Position numbers and translations under genes: made by a program
DNA from: an uncultured Flavobacteriaceae bacterium
Lineage (GTDB): Bacteria > Bacteroidota > Bacteroidia > Flavobacteriales > Flavobacteriaceae
Reading direction: 5' to 3'
NCBI GenBank assembly: GCA_947493175.1
Contig: CANLQD010000011.1
Location: 29,244-93,243 of the forward strand
Length of the DNA: 64,000 nucleotides
The notes under the pieces: model-generated
The model's input: the letters and a program-made list of their open reading frames with translations, nothing else
Told to the model about the DNA's origin: nothing
Databases searched by the model: none
Shown: piece by piece, positions 24,183 through 32,830 of the stretch
Layout: the number at the start of each line of letters is the position of its first letter
How positions within the stretch are numbered: position 1 is the stretch's first letter

Positions 24183-25432
24183 TGCTGGCAGATATCATCA
24201 CTATCGGCGATGAGATTCTCATAGGCCAAATTATAGATACCAATTCCGCCTTTATTGCCAAAGAACTGAATAAGATCGGGATTTCGGTATACCAGATTAC
24301 CTCGGTACAAGATCATAGGGAACATATTTTAGAAGCGCTTGACGAAGCAGGGCGGCATGCCGATATTGTAATTTGCACAGGAGGTTTAGGCCCTACCAAA
24401 GACGATATTACCAAACATACGTTTTGTGAATTTTTCAATGATGAACTAATTCAGGATACCAATGTGCTAAGGCATGTAGAATATCTCTTTGAGAAGTATA
24501 TCACCACGACTACCATATCGGACGTAAACCGGCAACAGGCCATGGTACCTTCCAGGGCCCGGATATTAAAAAACGAATTCGGTACAGCCCCAGGCATGTG
24601 GATCGACGACGAAAGGGCGGTGTTCGTTTCCTTGCCAGGAGTACCTTTTGAGATGAAATCCTTGATGAAAAATCAAGTGATTCCGCAAATAGTGAAGGAG
24701 TTCAAACGCCCCCATATTCTTCATAAGACCTTGGTAACCTATGGGAAAGGGGAAAGCGCCATTGCCGAAAGAATTGCCGATTGGGAAGAAAATCTACCTT
24801 CGTATATAAAATTGGCATATCTCCCTAATTTAGGCAAAGTACGTCTTCGACTTACCGCCAAAGGCCCCGATAGACTCTTGCTCGAAGAAAAGATGGAGGA
24901 GGTATCCCGCGCCTTGTACCCTTTGATCGAGGATGTCTTATATGGGGAAGAAGATGAAGAAACGCTAGAAGAGACCCTAGGGAAACTATGTGTGGCAAAG
25001 AATAAGACCCTTGCCACCGCCGAGAGTTGTACAGGAGGAAAAATTGCGCAGCAGTTGACCGCTATTCCCGGGGCATCGGCCTACTTTAAAGGAAGTGTGG
25101 TCAGTTACGCGACAGAAACAAAAATCGAGGTGTTAAAAGTACCCGAAAAGTTGATCCGGGAACATTCAGTGGTCAGTGAGGCGGTGGCTATGGCCATGGC
25201 GAAAAATGTAAGGGAACTGTTGAAGACCGATATCGCAGTGGCGACGACGGGCAATGCAGGCCCTACGAAAGGAGATTCCGATGCCCCGGTGGGAACGGTT
25301 TACATAGGAATTGCCACGCCAACGCAGGTATACGCCCAGCATTTTATGATGGGAAATCACCGGGAGCGCATCGTTCAAAAGGCCGTGCATAAGGCACTGG
25401 AACTGGTACAGAAAGAAATTTTAAAAATCTGA
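24182..25432 (+). CDS. cinA: CinA family protein
   Basis: The 416-residue protein has standard CinA length. The N-terminal MoeA-like domain starts ADIITIGDEILIGQIIDTNS and holds CTGGLGPTKDD. The C-terminal CinA domain has AESCTGGKIAQQLTAIPGAS and TGNAGPTKGDSDAPVGTVYI. These domains act as ADP-ribose pyrophosphatase and NMN deamidase in characterised proteins, with a role in NAD recycling. It overlaps the Hpt stop (TGATG). Confidence 0.92.
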   Translation: MLADIITIGDEILIGQIIDTNSAFIAKELNKIGISVYQITSVQDHREHILEALDEAGRHADIVICTGGLGPTKDDITKHTFCEFFNDELIQDTNVLRHVEYLFEKYITTTTISDVNRQQAMVPSRARILKNEFGTAPGMWIDDERAVFVSLPGVPFEMKSLMKNQVIPQIVKEFKRPHILHKTLVTYGKGESAIAERIADWEENLPSYIKLAYLPNLGKVRLRLTAKGPDRLLLEEKMEEVSRALYPLIEDVLYGEEDEETLEETLGKLCVAKNKTLATAESCTGGKIAQQLTAIPGASAYFKGSVVSYATETKIEVLKVPEKLIREHSVVSEAVAMAMAKNVRELLKTDIAVATTGNAGPTKGDSDAPVGTVYIGIATPTQVYAQHFMMGNHRERIVQKAVHKALELVQKEILKI

Positions 25433-25464
25433 AGTAGAATCTTGTCCGTCCGGCAAAAATGACA

Positions 25465-25472
25465 TAAATTTG
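25465..25472 (+). promoter_or_regulatory. -7 box before rpmB, with -33 TTG
   Basis: TAAATTTG fits TAnnTTTG. A TTG at 25442-25444 lies 20 bases upstream, a plausible -33 element. The box ends 26 bases before the ATG. Confidence 0.6.
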
Positions 25473-25498
25473 CAGCCTGTTTAAAAAAAATCAGCGTA

Positions 25499-25735
25499 AT
25501 GTCTAAAGTCTGTGAAATTACCGGTAAGAAAGCGATGTCTGGAAACAACGTGTCGTTTTCCATCAATAAGACCAAGAGAAGATTCAATGTAAATCTTTCC
25601 AAAAAGCGTTTTTATATTCCGGAAGAAGATCGTTGGGTAACCTTGAAGGTTTCTGCCAAAGGGTTGAAAATCATCAACAAAAGAGGTGTTTCCGCTGTTT
25701 TGAAAGAAGCAAAGCAACAAGGATTGATTAAATAA
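25499..25735 (+). CDS. rpmB: 50S ribosomal protein L28
   Basis: The 78-residue protein starts MSKVCEITGKKAMSGNNVSF and ends with VLKEAKQQGLIK, as in bL28 of Bacteroidota. It is a structural protein of the large subunit. It begins the rpmB-rpmG-DUF4295 operon, 20 bases before rpmG. Confidence 0.97.
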   Translation: MSKVCEITGKKAMSGNNVSFSINKTKRRFNVNLSKKRFYIPEEDRWVTLKVSAKGLKIINKRGVSAVLKEAKQQGLIK

Positions 25736-25755
25736 ATCCGGTAAAAAGTACGACA

Positions 25756-25938
25756 ATGGCAAAGAAGGGCAATAGAGTTCAAGTAATTTTGGAGTGTACC
25801 GAGCACAAGGAATCAGGTCAGCCTGGAACTTCAAGATACATCACTACCAAGAACAAGAAGAATACTCCTGAGCGAATGGAGTTGAAAAAATACAATCCCA
25901 TTCTGAGAAGAATGACGGTTCATAAAGAAATCAAGTAA
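25756..25938 (+). CDS. rpmG: 50S ribosomal protein L33
   Basis: The 60-residue protein MAKKGNRVQVILECTEHKE is bL33. The first zinc-ligand Cys pair typical of some L33 forms is missing (only one Cys), so this is a zinc-free form. It ends LKKYNPILRRMTVHKEIK. Confidence 0.97.
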   Translation: MAKKGNRVQVILECTEHKESGQPGTSRYITTKNKKNTPERMELKKYNPILRRMTVHKEIK

Positions 25939-25980
25939 TTTATTTTCGCGCAGCGAAAATGACGCAACAACAGTTTAGTC

Positions 25981-26133
25981 ATGGCAAAGAAAACGGTAGC
26001 ATCCTTACAGACAAGTTCAAAAAGATTGACAAAGGCCATTAAAATGGTAAAATCACCAAAAACAGGTGCCTATACTTTCTCAGAGTCTATTATGGCTCCT
26101 GAAGCGGTCAATGAGTGGTTGTCCAAAAAATAA
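25981..26133 (+). CDS. DUF4295 family protein
   Basis: A 50-residue basic protein, MAKKTVASLQTSSKRLTKAI to NEWLSKK, is read here. DUF4295 is a Bacteroidota-specific small family almost always found after rpmG, and it is thought to be linked to the ribosome, although no function has been proven. The gene is co-directional and 42 bases after rpmG. Confidence 0.92.
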   Translation: MAKKTVASLQTSSKRLTKAIKMVKSPKTGAYTFSESIMAPEAVNEWLSKK

Positions 26134-26154
26134 GGACACAACAATATTCAGTAT

Positions 26155-26187
26155 AAGCTACTTTTGAAAGAAAGTAGCTTTTTTTTT
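26155..26187 (+). terminator. Intrinsic terminator of the rpmB operon
   Basis: The stem AAGCTACTTT (26155-26164) and AAAGTAGCTT (26171-26180) is perfect, with a T run to 26187. Confidence 0.9.
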
Positions 26188-26270
26188 GCATGACATTTGG
26201 GGACAATGAATTGGCAGAATCCGTTTTGGTAAGACGACCCTAATCCTCATATAATCCCGTAAATTGCCGT

Positions 26271-26404
26271 TTACCCGATAATCGAGATTTAAAATGCTCT
26301 GACGCTTGCCCGCCTACACGTAGCCATTACGGTGGACGAAGGCGTCGAAATCAAAATTGAATTTCCGATGAATACCTCGTGGGCTTGCCCCAAGGTTATT
26401 TACT
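26271..26404. repeat. Dispersed two-hairpin intergenic repeat, copy 1
   Basis: The block from TTACCCGATAATCGAGATTT to GGTTATTTACT shares its whole plan with the copy at 29921. Common parts are CGATAATCGAG (dyad), GACGCTTGC..GCGTCGAAATC (interrupted here by about 33 extra bases) and CCTCGTGGGCTTGCCCCAAGG. It sits in the spacer between the DUF4295 terminator and the ftsY promoter. The rest of the spacer 26188-26270 holds nothing recognisable. Confidence 0.7.
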
Positions 26405-26408
26405 TTCT

Positions 26409-26416
26409 TATATTTG
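26409..26416 (+). promoter_or_regulatory. -7 box before ftsY
   Basis: TATATTTG fits TAnnTTTG. A TTG at 26385-26387, inside the repeat, lies 21 bases upstream. The box ends 22 bases before the ATG. Confidence 0.55.
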
Positions 26417-26438
26417 ATGTAACGTATTTAATACATCA

Positions 26439-27401
26439 ATGAGTTTATTCAAAAATATTTTTTCCTCTAAAAAGAAGGAGCATCTCGACAAGGGTCTCGA
26501 GAAATCGAAAACCAGCTTTTTTAGTAAGCTAAGTAAGGCCGTTGCCGGAAAATCGAAAGTAGATGACGATGTACTCGATAATCTTGAAGAGGTGCTGGTC
26601 ACTTCAGATGTTGGGGTCGATACTACGTTGAAAATTATAGAGCGTATCGAAGCCAGGGTTGCCAAAGACAAGTATATGGGCACCGACGAACTCAATACTA
26701 TTTTACGTGAAGAAATTGCCGGCTTGCTCTCGGAGACAAATGTAGGCGATGCCACGGATATTAACCTGCCAACGGGTATCAAGCCCTATGTAATCATGGT
26801 GGTAGGGGTCAACGGGGTAGGGAAAACCACTACCATCGGAAAGTTGGCACATCAATTCAAAAATAAAGGATATAAGGTCGTTTTAGGGGCGGCAGATACG
26901 TTTCGGGCTGCAGCAATCGATCAGTTGCAAGTATGGGCCGATCGGGTCGGTGTTCCTATAGTGAAACAGAAAATGGGTAGTGATCCCGCTTCCGTTGCCT
27001 TCGATACGCTCAGCTCTGCGGTTTCCCAAAATGCCGATGTCGTCATCATAGATACTGCAGGTCGCTTGCACAATAAGGTGAATCTTATGAACGAGCTGAC
27101 CAAAGTAAAACGGGTGATGCAAAAAGTGGTCGACGATACCCCTCATGAAGTGCTATTGGTGTTGGATGGCTCTACGGGCCAGAACGCTTTTGAACAAGCC
27201 AAACAGTTTACCAAAGCTACCGAAGTGACTGCTTTGGCCGTCACTAAATTAGACGGCACGGCAAAAGGCGGAGTAGTCATCGGTATTTCGGACCAGTTTC
27301 AGATTCCTGTTAAATACATAGGGGTAGGGGAAGGCATCGAAGATTTACAAGTGTTCAACAAATTCGAGTTTGTCGATTCTTTTTTTAATATGAAAAATTG
27401 A
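26439..27401 (+). CDS. ftsY: Signal recognition particle receptor FtsY
   Basis: The 320-residue protein has a short lysine-rich N-terminal segment, the helical N domain (about 25-100) and the SRP-type GTPase G domain. The P-loop is GVNGVGKT (residues 123-130). DTAGR and TKLDGTAKGG are also present. It receives ribosome-SRP complexes at the inner membrane for protein insertion. The short, non-acidic A domain is normal for Bacteroidota. The stop overlaps the DUF2911 start by four bases (TTGA). Confidence 0.96.
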   Translation: MSLFKNIFSSKKKEHLDKGLEKSKTSFFSKLSKAVAGKSKVDDDVLDNLEEVLVTSDVGVDTTLKIIERIEARVAKDKYMGTDELNTILREEIAGLLSETNVGDATDINLPTGIKPYVIMVVGVNGVGKTTTIGKLAHQFKNKGYKVVLGAADTFRAAAIDQLQVWADRVGVPIVKQKMGSDPASVAFDTLSSAVSQNADVVIIDTAGRLHNKVNLMNELTKVKRVMQKVVDDTPHEVLLVLDGSTGQNAFEQAKQFTKATEVTALAVTKLDGTAKGGVVIGISDQFQIPVKYIGVGEGIEDLQVFNKFEFVDSFFNMKN

Positions 27402-28261
27402 AAATCTGGGCTACCATAGCGTTATTTTTTGTAGCACCGTTTATCTCGGCCCAAATAAAACACCCTAAGGCAAGTCCGTTTTCCACCGTCCTTCAAGAGG
27501 TGGGCTTAGCCACTATCCAAGTTGCATATTCTCGGCCTGCAGTAAAAGGGCGTACCGTATTTGGTGACTTGGTTCCTTACGGACGTATATGGCGGGTCGG
27601 TGCGAACGCATCTACCAAATTAAAAATAGATTCGGATGTCACAATTATGGGAAACTTGTTGCCCAAGGGTACGTATGCCCTGTATGCCTTTCCCGAAAAA
27701 GCAGCATGGCAAATCGTTTTTCATAAAAACACCGATCATTGGGGCGATGGGCGAAACGCCTACGATCCATCAGAAGATGCCTTTCGCATCAAGGTAGCTC
27801 CCCAGCAAACTGCCGGTTTTCAGGAGAACTTCCTCATTACCTTTGATAACCTTCGACATGATGGCGTGGATATGATATGGGCTTGGGAGCATACCCAAAT
27901 AAGCATTCCGGTAACGGTCGATACACATACCCTCATGCTACGGGAGATAAGACAGGCACTTTCCGATACACCCACGGCACAATCTTATTACGAGGCGGCA
28001 CGTTATCTGCAAGAACAGCAGACCCAGTATGAAACCGCTCTTATCTATTTGAACAAAGCCCTTGAACTAGGTGGGGATACCTATTACTTTCATCGGGTCA
28101 AATCTTTGGTGGAAGCAGCTTTGGGCGATTATCCCTCGGCAGTCGATTCGGCCCAAAAAAGTTTGGCATTGGCCGAAAAGCAGGAAAAGGATGAGTTTGT
28201 GCGTATGAACCGTAAAAACATCGAAACTTGGGAAAAACATATAAAGGAAGCTAAGGAATGA
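27398..28261 (+). CDS. DUF2911 protein with C-terminal TPR
   Basis: The 287-residue exported protein begins with a signal peptide (MKIWATIALFFVAPFISAQ). A DUF2911 domain fills about residues 20-170 (VGLATIQVAYSRPAVKGR, GRIWRVGANASTKL, LPKGTYALYAFP). A helical TPR-like region follows (about 185-285). The start is an unusual TTG at 27398 that overlaps the ftsY stop (TTGA); no ATG lies near, so coupled initiation is likely. The function of DUF2911 is unknown. It overlaps the amidase by four bases (ATGA). Confidence 0.85.
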   Translation: MKIWATIALFFVAPFISAQIKHPKASPFSTVLQEVGLATIQVAYSRPAVKGRTVFGDLVPYGRIWRVGANASTKLKIDSDVTIMGNLLPKGTYALYAFPEKAAWQIVFHKNTDHWGDGRNAYDPSEDAFRIKVAPQQTAGFQENFLITFDNLRHDGVDMIWAWEHTQISIPVTVDTHTLMLREIRQALSDTPTAQSYYEAARYLQEQQTQYETALIYLNKALELGGDTYYFHRVKSLVEAALGDYPSAVDSAQKSLALAEKQEKDEFVRMNRKNIETWEKHIKEAKE

Positions 28262-29931
28262 GGTGGATGGTCATTTGGGTCATGGTGTCGTTGTTCGTAT
28301 CCTGTAAGCAGGAACCGAAAGAATCCGATAAGGAGCTTTTGCTATGGGCACCCTATAATGATTCGGTCGAAGTAGCTGCTAATAGAGATCATGCCATTCC
28401 GCGGATGCGGTATCAATTGATCCAATCCAAAGTATTGGATAAGAACGGGGTCTTTGCTCCATTGTACGAAGAAGTCGCCAAGATGACCGAAGGGGACTAT
28501 GTTGCGTTACGCCCGTTAATTCTAGAGCAAGATATTCCTACCATTCAATCGCATATCAAAAGTGGTATGCTTACGTATGAAAAGCTGGTGTTGTTCTATT
28601 TATATCGCATTTACAAATATGAGCTCGATCGTACGACCACACTGCATACCATTATAGCGTTAAACCCTTCTGTAGTCGCTGAGGCTCGCAAATTGGATCG
28701 GTTAAGAGCCCGGTCTGGTGCTGATAAGCATCACCCTATTTATGGGATGCCTATTTTATTGAAAGACAATATCAATACCCGGAAGATGAACACCACCGCG
28801 GGTTCTATCGCCTTGTTGAACAACGAAACGACCGATGCCTTTATCGTACGACGGTTAAAATTGAACGGGGCGTTGATTTTAGGAAAAGTAAACCTCAGTG
28901 AATGGGCTTATTTTTTGTGTGAAGGATGTCCGGTAGGCTATAGTGCCGTGGGAGGGCAGACCTTAAATCCGTATGGTAGGCGCATTTTTGAAACTGGAGG
29001 TTCCAGTTCTGGCAGCGGTACCGCTGTCGCTGCCAATTATGCGGTAGCCGCCGTGGGCACCGAAACTTCAGGCTCCATTCTCTCCCCAAGCAGTCAAAAT
29101 TCGGTGGTAGGGCTGAAACCTACGGTCGGACTTCTAAGTCGCACTGGTATTGTTCCCATATCCAGCACCTTGGATACGCCCGGTCCTATGACCAAAAATG
29201 TAGTGGATAACGCCATTGTTTTATCTGCCATGACGGGAAGGGATGAGGCCGATAGCAAATCGGTGTCCACTGATACCAATTTTCTAGACTGGATGGAAAA
29301 AGATAGTTCCTTGGAGGGAAAACGTTTTGGGGCTATCAAAAAGTTGATGGAAGAACATACACTTTACCGAAATGCCGTTGAAAGGTTGCGAAACGCGGGA
29401 GCCGAAATTATTGAATTTACCCCTCCGGAAGTTCAGTTCGATGGTTTTCTGAGTATTTTGAAAATTGATATGAGAAACGATTTACCACAGTATTTGGGTT
29501 TGCAAACAAAGAGAGAAGCGGTATCCATCAAATCGATTGCCGATGCCGTAGCATACAATGCTGCGGATTCGATTGTACGTATTCCTTATGGGCAAGGGCT
29601 TTTTCGTGCAATTTTGAAGGATAAGACCACTGGCGAAGCGTTAAAAAGTATCAAATCGCGTTTGCAAACCGAGGGGCGTCGTTTTTTTGACATTGCGTTG
29701 AATCGGTATCGCTTAGATGCCATACTCTCTATCAATAATTACCATGCAGGGTACGCTGCTGTTGCCACTTATCCTGCGCTCACCGTTCCCATGGGGTATA
29801 CCGCAGAAGGGGAGCCGGTTGGGCTCACATTTATTGCAAAGCAATATCAAGAAGATACTTTATTGCGATTGGGAAGGGTATTTGAAGTGAGTACAAAGGC
29901 GCGTAAAATGCCTGCTGATTTTACTCGATAA
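28258..29931 (+). CDS. Exported amidase (amidase signature family)
   Basis: The 557-residue protein has a lipoprotein-like signal (FVSC, Cys16). The amidase signature core is complete: Lys169 in MPILLKDNIN, cis-Ser250 in TGGSSSGSG and nucleophile Ser273 in GTETSGSILSPSS. It should cleave a carboxamide outside the cytoplasm; substrate unknown. Its start overlaps the DUF2911 stop. The last codons and TAA lie inside the repeat at 29921. Confidence 0.88.
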   Translation: MRWMVIWVMVSLFVSCKQEPKESDKELLLWAPYNDSVEVAANRDHAIPRMRYQLIQSKVLDKNGVFAPLYEEVAKMTEGDYVALRPLILEQDIPTIQSHIKSGMLTYEKLVLFYLYRIYKYELDRTTTLHTIIALNPSVVAEARKLDRLRARSGADKHHPIYGMPILLKDNINTRKMNTTAGSIALLNNETTDAFIVRRLKLNGALILGKVNLSEWAYFLCEGCPVGYSAVGGQTLNPYGRRIFETGGSSSGSGTAVAANYAVAAVGTETSGSILSPSSQNSVVGLKPTVGLLSRTGIVPISSTLDTPGPMTKNVVDNAIVLSAMTGRDEADSKSVSTDTNFLDWMEKDSSLEGKRFGAIKKLMEEHTLYRNAVERLRNAGAEIIEFTPPEVQFDGFLSILKIDMRNDLPQYLGLQTKREAVSIKSIADAVAYNAADSIVRIPYGQGLFRAILKDKTTGEALKSIKSRLQTEGRRFFDIALNRYRLDAILSINNYHAGYAAVATYPALTVPMGYTAEGEPVGLTFIAKQYQEDTLLRLGRVFEVSTKARKMPADFTR

Positions 29932-30019
29932 TCGAGATTTAAATGCTCCGACGCTTGCGTCGAAATCTATCTTGAATTTCCTTTTAATGCCTCGTGGGCT
30001 TGCCCCGAGGTCGTTTACT
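29921..30019. repeat. Dispersed two-hairpin intergenic repeat, copy 2
   Basis: The 99-bp block from TTACTCGATAATCGAGATTT to GTCGTTTACT contains CTCGATAATCGAG (perfect dyad), CGACGC-TT-GCGTCG and CCTCGTGGGCTTGCCCCGAGG. It carries the amidase stop at one end and the stop of the convergent serine hydrolase at the other, and may serve as bidirectional terminator. Confidence 0.75.
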
Positions 30020-31121
30020 CATTGATCAGTGTGTTGATTTTTTCCCAAAGTTCATTGTCAAAGCTAGAAGGCCCTAGAAGGGACTCACCGGCATCGTTCC
30101 CCATCCGTACTACGACCAGACCTTTACTAGGAACAATATGTAATTTTTGATCGTCCTTGCCCAAACCTGCTATAAGGTCGTCTGGCGCACTGGGAATCAG
30201 CTTTCCGGTAAATTGTAATTCAAGACCGGGGCTTCGAAAGCTTTCCTTTCCGTTCAACCACCAAAGATATCCGTAAGCTTGGTTCAGATTTTGCGAGGTA
30301 TTGGTCATTTCATCAAAATAACCATCCTCCTTAAGAATTTGATTGTCACTCCATTTTCCCCTGTTAAGGTTGAGCAATCCGAAGCGGGCCATGCTTCTTG
30401 CAGTACTGTAATACACTCGCGCATAACCAAGCTGAACCCAAGCCCCGTCCATTCCAATCGGATTTTTCAGTTTGGTATTGAAATATGTATCATATTCGCT
30501 GCCAATGGCTCCCGCTACTATGGCATGGTTCAAGGTGTAGGGTGCGTTGTGATAATACCAAAAACTGCCTGGTTCGTTTAGAAAAGTAAGACAATCCGTA
30601 TCGGTGCAATTTTGATTCGATACACCGTAATCCAATCCAGTGGTCATCGTGATATGGCTTTTGATGGTAATACGGTGCTCTTCGGTAGGTGAAAGTGAGG
30701 ACCATCCTGTCCCTAAATAGTCCGATGATGGATCGTTTAGCGATAAATGACCTTCTTGTTGTGCCACACCGATAACGAAGGCAGAAAGGGTCTTTCCAGT
30801 AGAGTTCCAAGGATTGTTGGTGGTCGCGTCGGTGCCGTTAAAGTATGCTTCGATAACGATTCTACCATCTTTCAACAGGAGAAACGCTTCCGTGCTCTTC
30901 TCTTTTAGAAAATCCAACAACGGTTGTTCAGCTTCTGCATTCCATCCCAAAGAATTAATGGAGGTGGTTTCCCAATCATTGGAACCGACCGGAGGAAAGT
31001 AAAGTTCACCAACCTCTGGAGCCGGAGTAGGTGAAGGGTTAGCTGCAGTATCGTCGGAGGAACAACCAACTAGGGATAAAAACAAAATGAATAATAGGCT
31101 TGCCGAGACTTTCATACTCAC
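30015..31121 (-). CDS. Beta-lactamase-family serine hydrolase lipoprotein
   Basis: The 368-residue lipoprotein (LVGC, Cys20, followed by SSDD) has a linker rich in Pro and Thr and a class C-type hydrolase domain. SxxK is Ser107-Lys110 (STGK) and YxN is Tyr190-Asn192 (YHN). The acidic residues after Cys20 resemble the lipoprotein export signal of Bacteroidota, so it may be on the cell surface. Role unknown, probably peptidase or esterase. Confidence 0.85.
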   Translation of the reverse strand: MSMKVSASLLFILFLSLVGCSSDDTAANPSPTPAPEVGELYFPPVGSNDWETTSINSLGWNAEAEQPLLDFLKEKSTEAFLLLKDGRIVIEAYFNGTDATTNNPWNSTGKTLSAFVIGVAQQEGHLSLNDPSSDYLGTGWSSLSPTEEHRITIKSHITMTTGLDYGVSNQNCTDTDCLTFLNEPGSFWYYHNAPYTLNHAIVAGAIGSEYDTYFNTKLKNPIGMDGAWVQLGYARVYYSTARSMARFGLLNLNRGKWSDNQILKEDGYFDEMTNTSQNLNQAYGYLWWLNGKESFRSPGLELQFTGKLIPSAPDDLIAGLGKDDQKLHIVPSKGLVVVRMGNDAGESLLGPSSFDNELWEKINTLINE

Positions 31122-31546
31122 TTATTAGGTTTTAGACGCTCTTGACCATCAAAGGTTTAACACCTAGTATTGCCTTTTGGTGTATGTTCATAACGAAGAA
31201 AATGAAGAAGTTGGTATATGATTGTCGAATAGTACCCCAAAAGGATGGGTTTTGTTCAATGGTAGCAAGGGAAGAGTGTGCAAGGTGTGCGCACGCACTA
31301 TTCTGATTCGCTATTTACGCGCATATGTATTTTGCTGATACCTTTTTACGATATATTTTGCTGCCTGGTTGCATTTGTTGGGATAATCATGGAAATACAA
31401 ACACTCGGGCTTTCCATCACCAACCGAAACTTTCTATTTCTTTTTGCCTCTTTATTCAAGTAACTATGAGTAGGGATTTATCGACTGATGATAACACCAA
31501 TGTTCAGGAAAGACCTTGTCGAACTTGCTACCAAAAGGTTCTAATT
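31122..31546. other. Intergenic stretch, no gene seen
   Basis: About 425 bases separate the serine hydrolase from the sugar isomerase stop. Plus-strand frames here overlap the isomerase gene and look like chance openings. No hairpin terminator with a T run was recognised. Confidence 0.4.
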
Positions 31547-32416
31547 TTAAACATCACAAATGGTTATCCCTTCCTTCAAAGCCGATATCTTGTCTTCATA
31601 GGTGGGAATGAATTCCTGTGCCACATAACCTTTATAGCCTGTTTCTACAATAGCCTTCATGATAGCCGGATAGTTCAACTCTTGCGAATCGTTGATTTCG
31701 TGCCGCCCTGGATTGCCGCCGGTATGGTAGTGCCCAAAATACTGATGGTAGTCTTGAATGGTACGAATTACATCGCCTTCCATGATTTGCATGTGATAAA
31801 TATCATAGAGCAGTTTAAAATTTTCGGATTCCAATTGTTTGCAAAGCTCCACGCCCCAAAGCGTATGGTCGCACATATAGTCTTTGTGATCCACCTTTGA
31901 ATTGAGCAACTCCATTTGGATAACCACCCCATGTTTCTCGGCCATGGGCATTAGCCGTTTAAGTCCGGTGACACAATTCTGAAGTCCTTCTTGGTCATCC
32001 ATGCCATTACGGTTGCCACTAAAACAGATAAGGTTGGTATAGCCCGCCTCGGCTACCTTTGGAATCAGTTGAAGGTAATCGGCTACCAACGCATCATGAA
32101 GGGTAGGGTCGTTCCATCCCTTTTCGATACCCATACCGGCACCCCAGCACATAGAGGCATGAATGTTATACTTTTTTAGCAGTGGCCATTCCTCGGGTCC
32201 GGTCAAATCAATGGCCTTCATACCCAATTCGTTCAAGTCTTGCAGAAATTCTTCCAACGGAATAGAACCATAACACCAATAGCAGGCACTATGGTTGATG
32301 TTTCCTTTCAGTTCAAGAGCGGCCGTTTCCAATGAAGGTCTGGCATTTCCTTTATTATAGGCCAAAAGACCCACCGAAGCTGCTGCTGAAGTACCTATAA
32401 ATTTTCTTCTTTTCAT
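31547..32416 (-). CDS. Sugar phosphate isomerase/epimerase (hydroxypyruvate isomerase-like TIM barrel)
   Basis: The 289-residue protein begins with a twin-arginine signal (MKRRKFIGTSAAASVGLLA), so it is probably exported folded. The rest is an AP-endonuclease-2-like TIM barrel: IQMELLNSKVDHKDYMCD, LLYDIYHMQIMEGD, GHYHTGGNPGRHE and YVAQEFIPT supply the metal-binding Glu, Asp and His. This matches hydroxypyruvate isomerase-type proteins. The substrate is uncertain; a role in sugar breakdown is likely. Confidence 0.85.
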   Translation of the reverse strand: MKRRKFIGTSAAASVGLLAYNKGNARPSLETAALELKGNINHSACYWCYGSIPLEEFLQDLNELGMKAIDLTGPEEWPLLKKYNIHASMCWGAGMGIEKGWNDPTLHDALVADYLQLIPKVAEAGYTNLICFSGNRNGMDDQEGLQNCVTGLKRLMPMAEKHGVVIQMELLNSKVDHKDYMCDHTLWGVELCKQLESENFKLLYDIYHMQIMEGDVIRTIQDYHQYFGHYHTGGNPGRHEINDSQELNYPAIMKAIVETGYKGYVAQEFIPTYEDKISALKEGITICDV

Positions 32417-32533
32417 GGTGTTCGTATTTAGCGTAATAGGTAAATCGATAGACCAAGAAAAGGTCCTTACCTTTGTCGTAAGTCAAGACGATCGATTTCT
32501 AAAGACTTAAAGATACTAATATTACAGGAACCA

Positions 32534-32776
32534 ATGGATATGGGCCCAGATAAAGAAAAATTGATAGAACTGGCGCATTACCGCATGCCCTTTGGCAAGT
32601 TCAAAGATCGCTATCTGGTAGATTTGCCAGAGGCATATCTTATATGGTTCAAACAGCAGGGATATCCAGCGGGAAAGTTGGGGGATTTACTGCAATCGAT
32701 GACCGAAATTAAAATGAACGGACTCGAACCATTGATTCGGAAGATACAGAAAGATTTTCCAAGGCATAAGCAATGA
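32534..32776 (+). CDS. DUF3820 family protein
   Basis: The 80-residue protein contains YRMPFGKFKDRYLVDLPEAY, quoted at the limit, then LIWFKQQGYPAGKLGDLL. This is DUF3820, related to the C-terminal domain of exonuclease X and to the tail of the exonuclease at 22368. It is 54 bases before pyrG, which has its own -7 box. Start MDMGPDKEKLIELA is taken at the first Met. Function unknown; a nucleic-acid role is inferred. Confidence 0.82.
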   Translation: MDMGPDKEKLIELAHYRMPFGKFKDRYLVDLPEAYLIWFKQQGYPAGKLGDLLQSMTEIKMNGLEPLIRKIQKDFPRHKQ

Positions 32777-32792
32777 TTTCTGCTGGCAATTC

Positions 32793-32800
32793 GTATTTTT
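32793..32800 (+). promoter_or_regulatory. -7 box before pyrG
   Basis: TATTTTTG fits TAnnTTTG and ends 30 bases before the ATG. Confidence 0.5.
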
Positions 32801-32830
32801 GCTCGCGTTACGAACTCAATCGAACGCTTC

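Noticed and set aside
31325..31900. Plus-strand frame of 191 codons
   Set aside because: It overlaps the 3' part of the sugar isomerase on the other strand and shows no recognisable protein.
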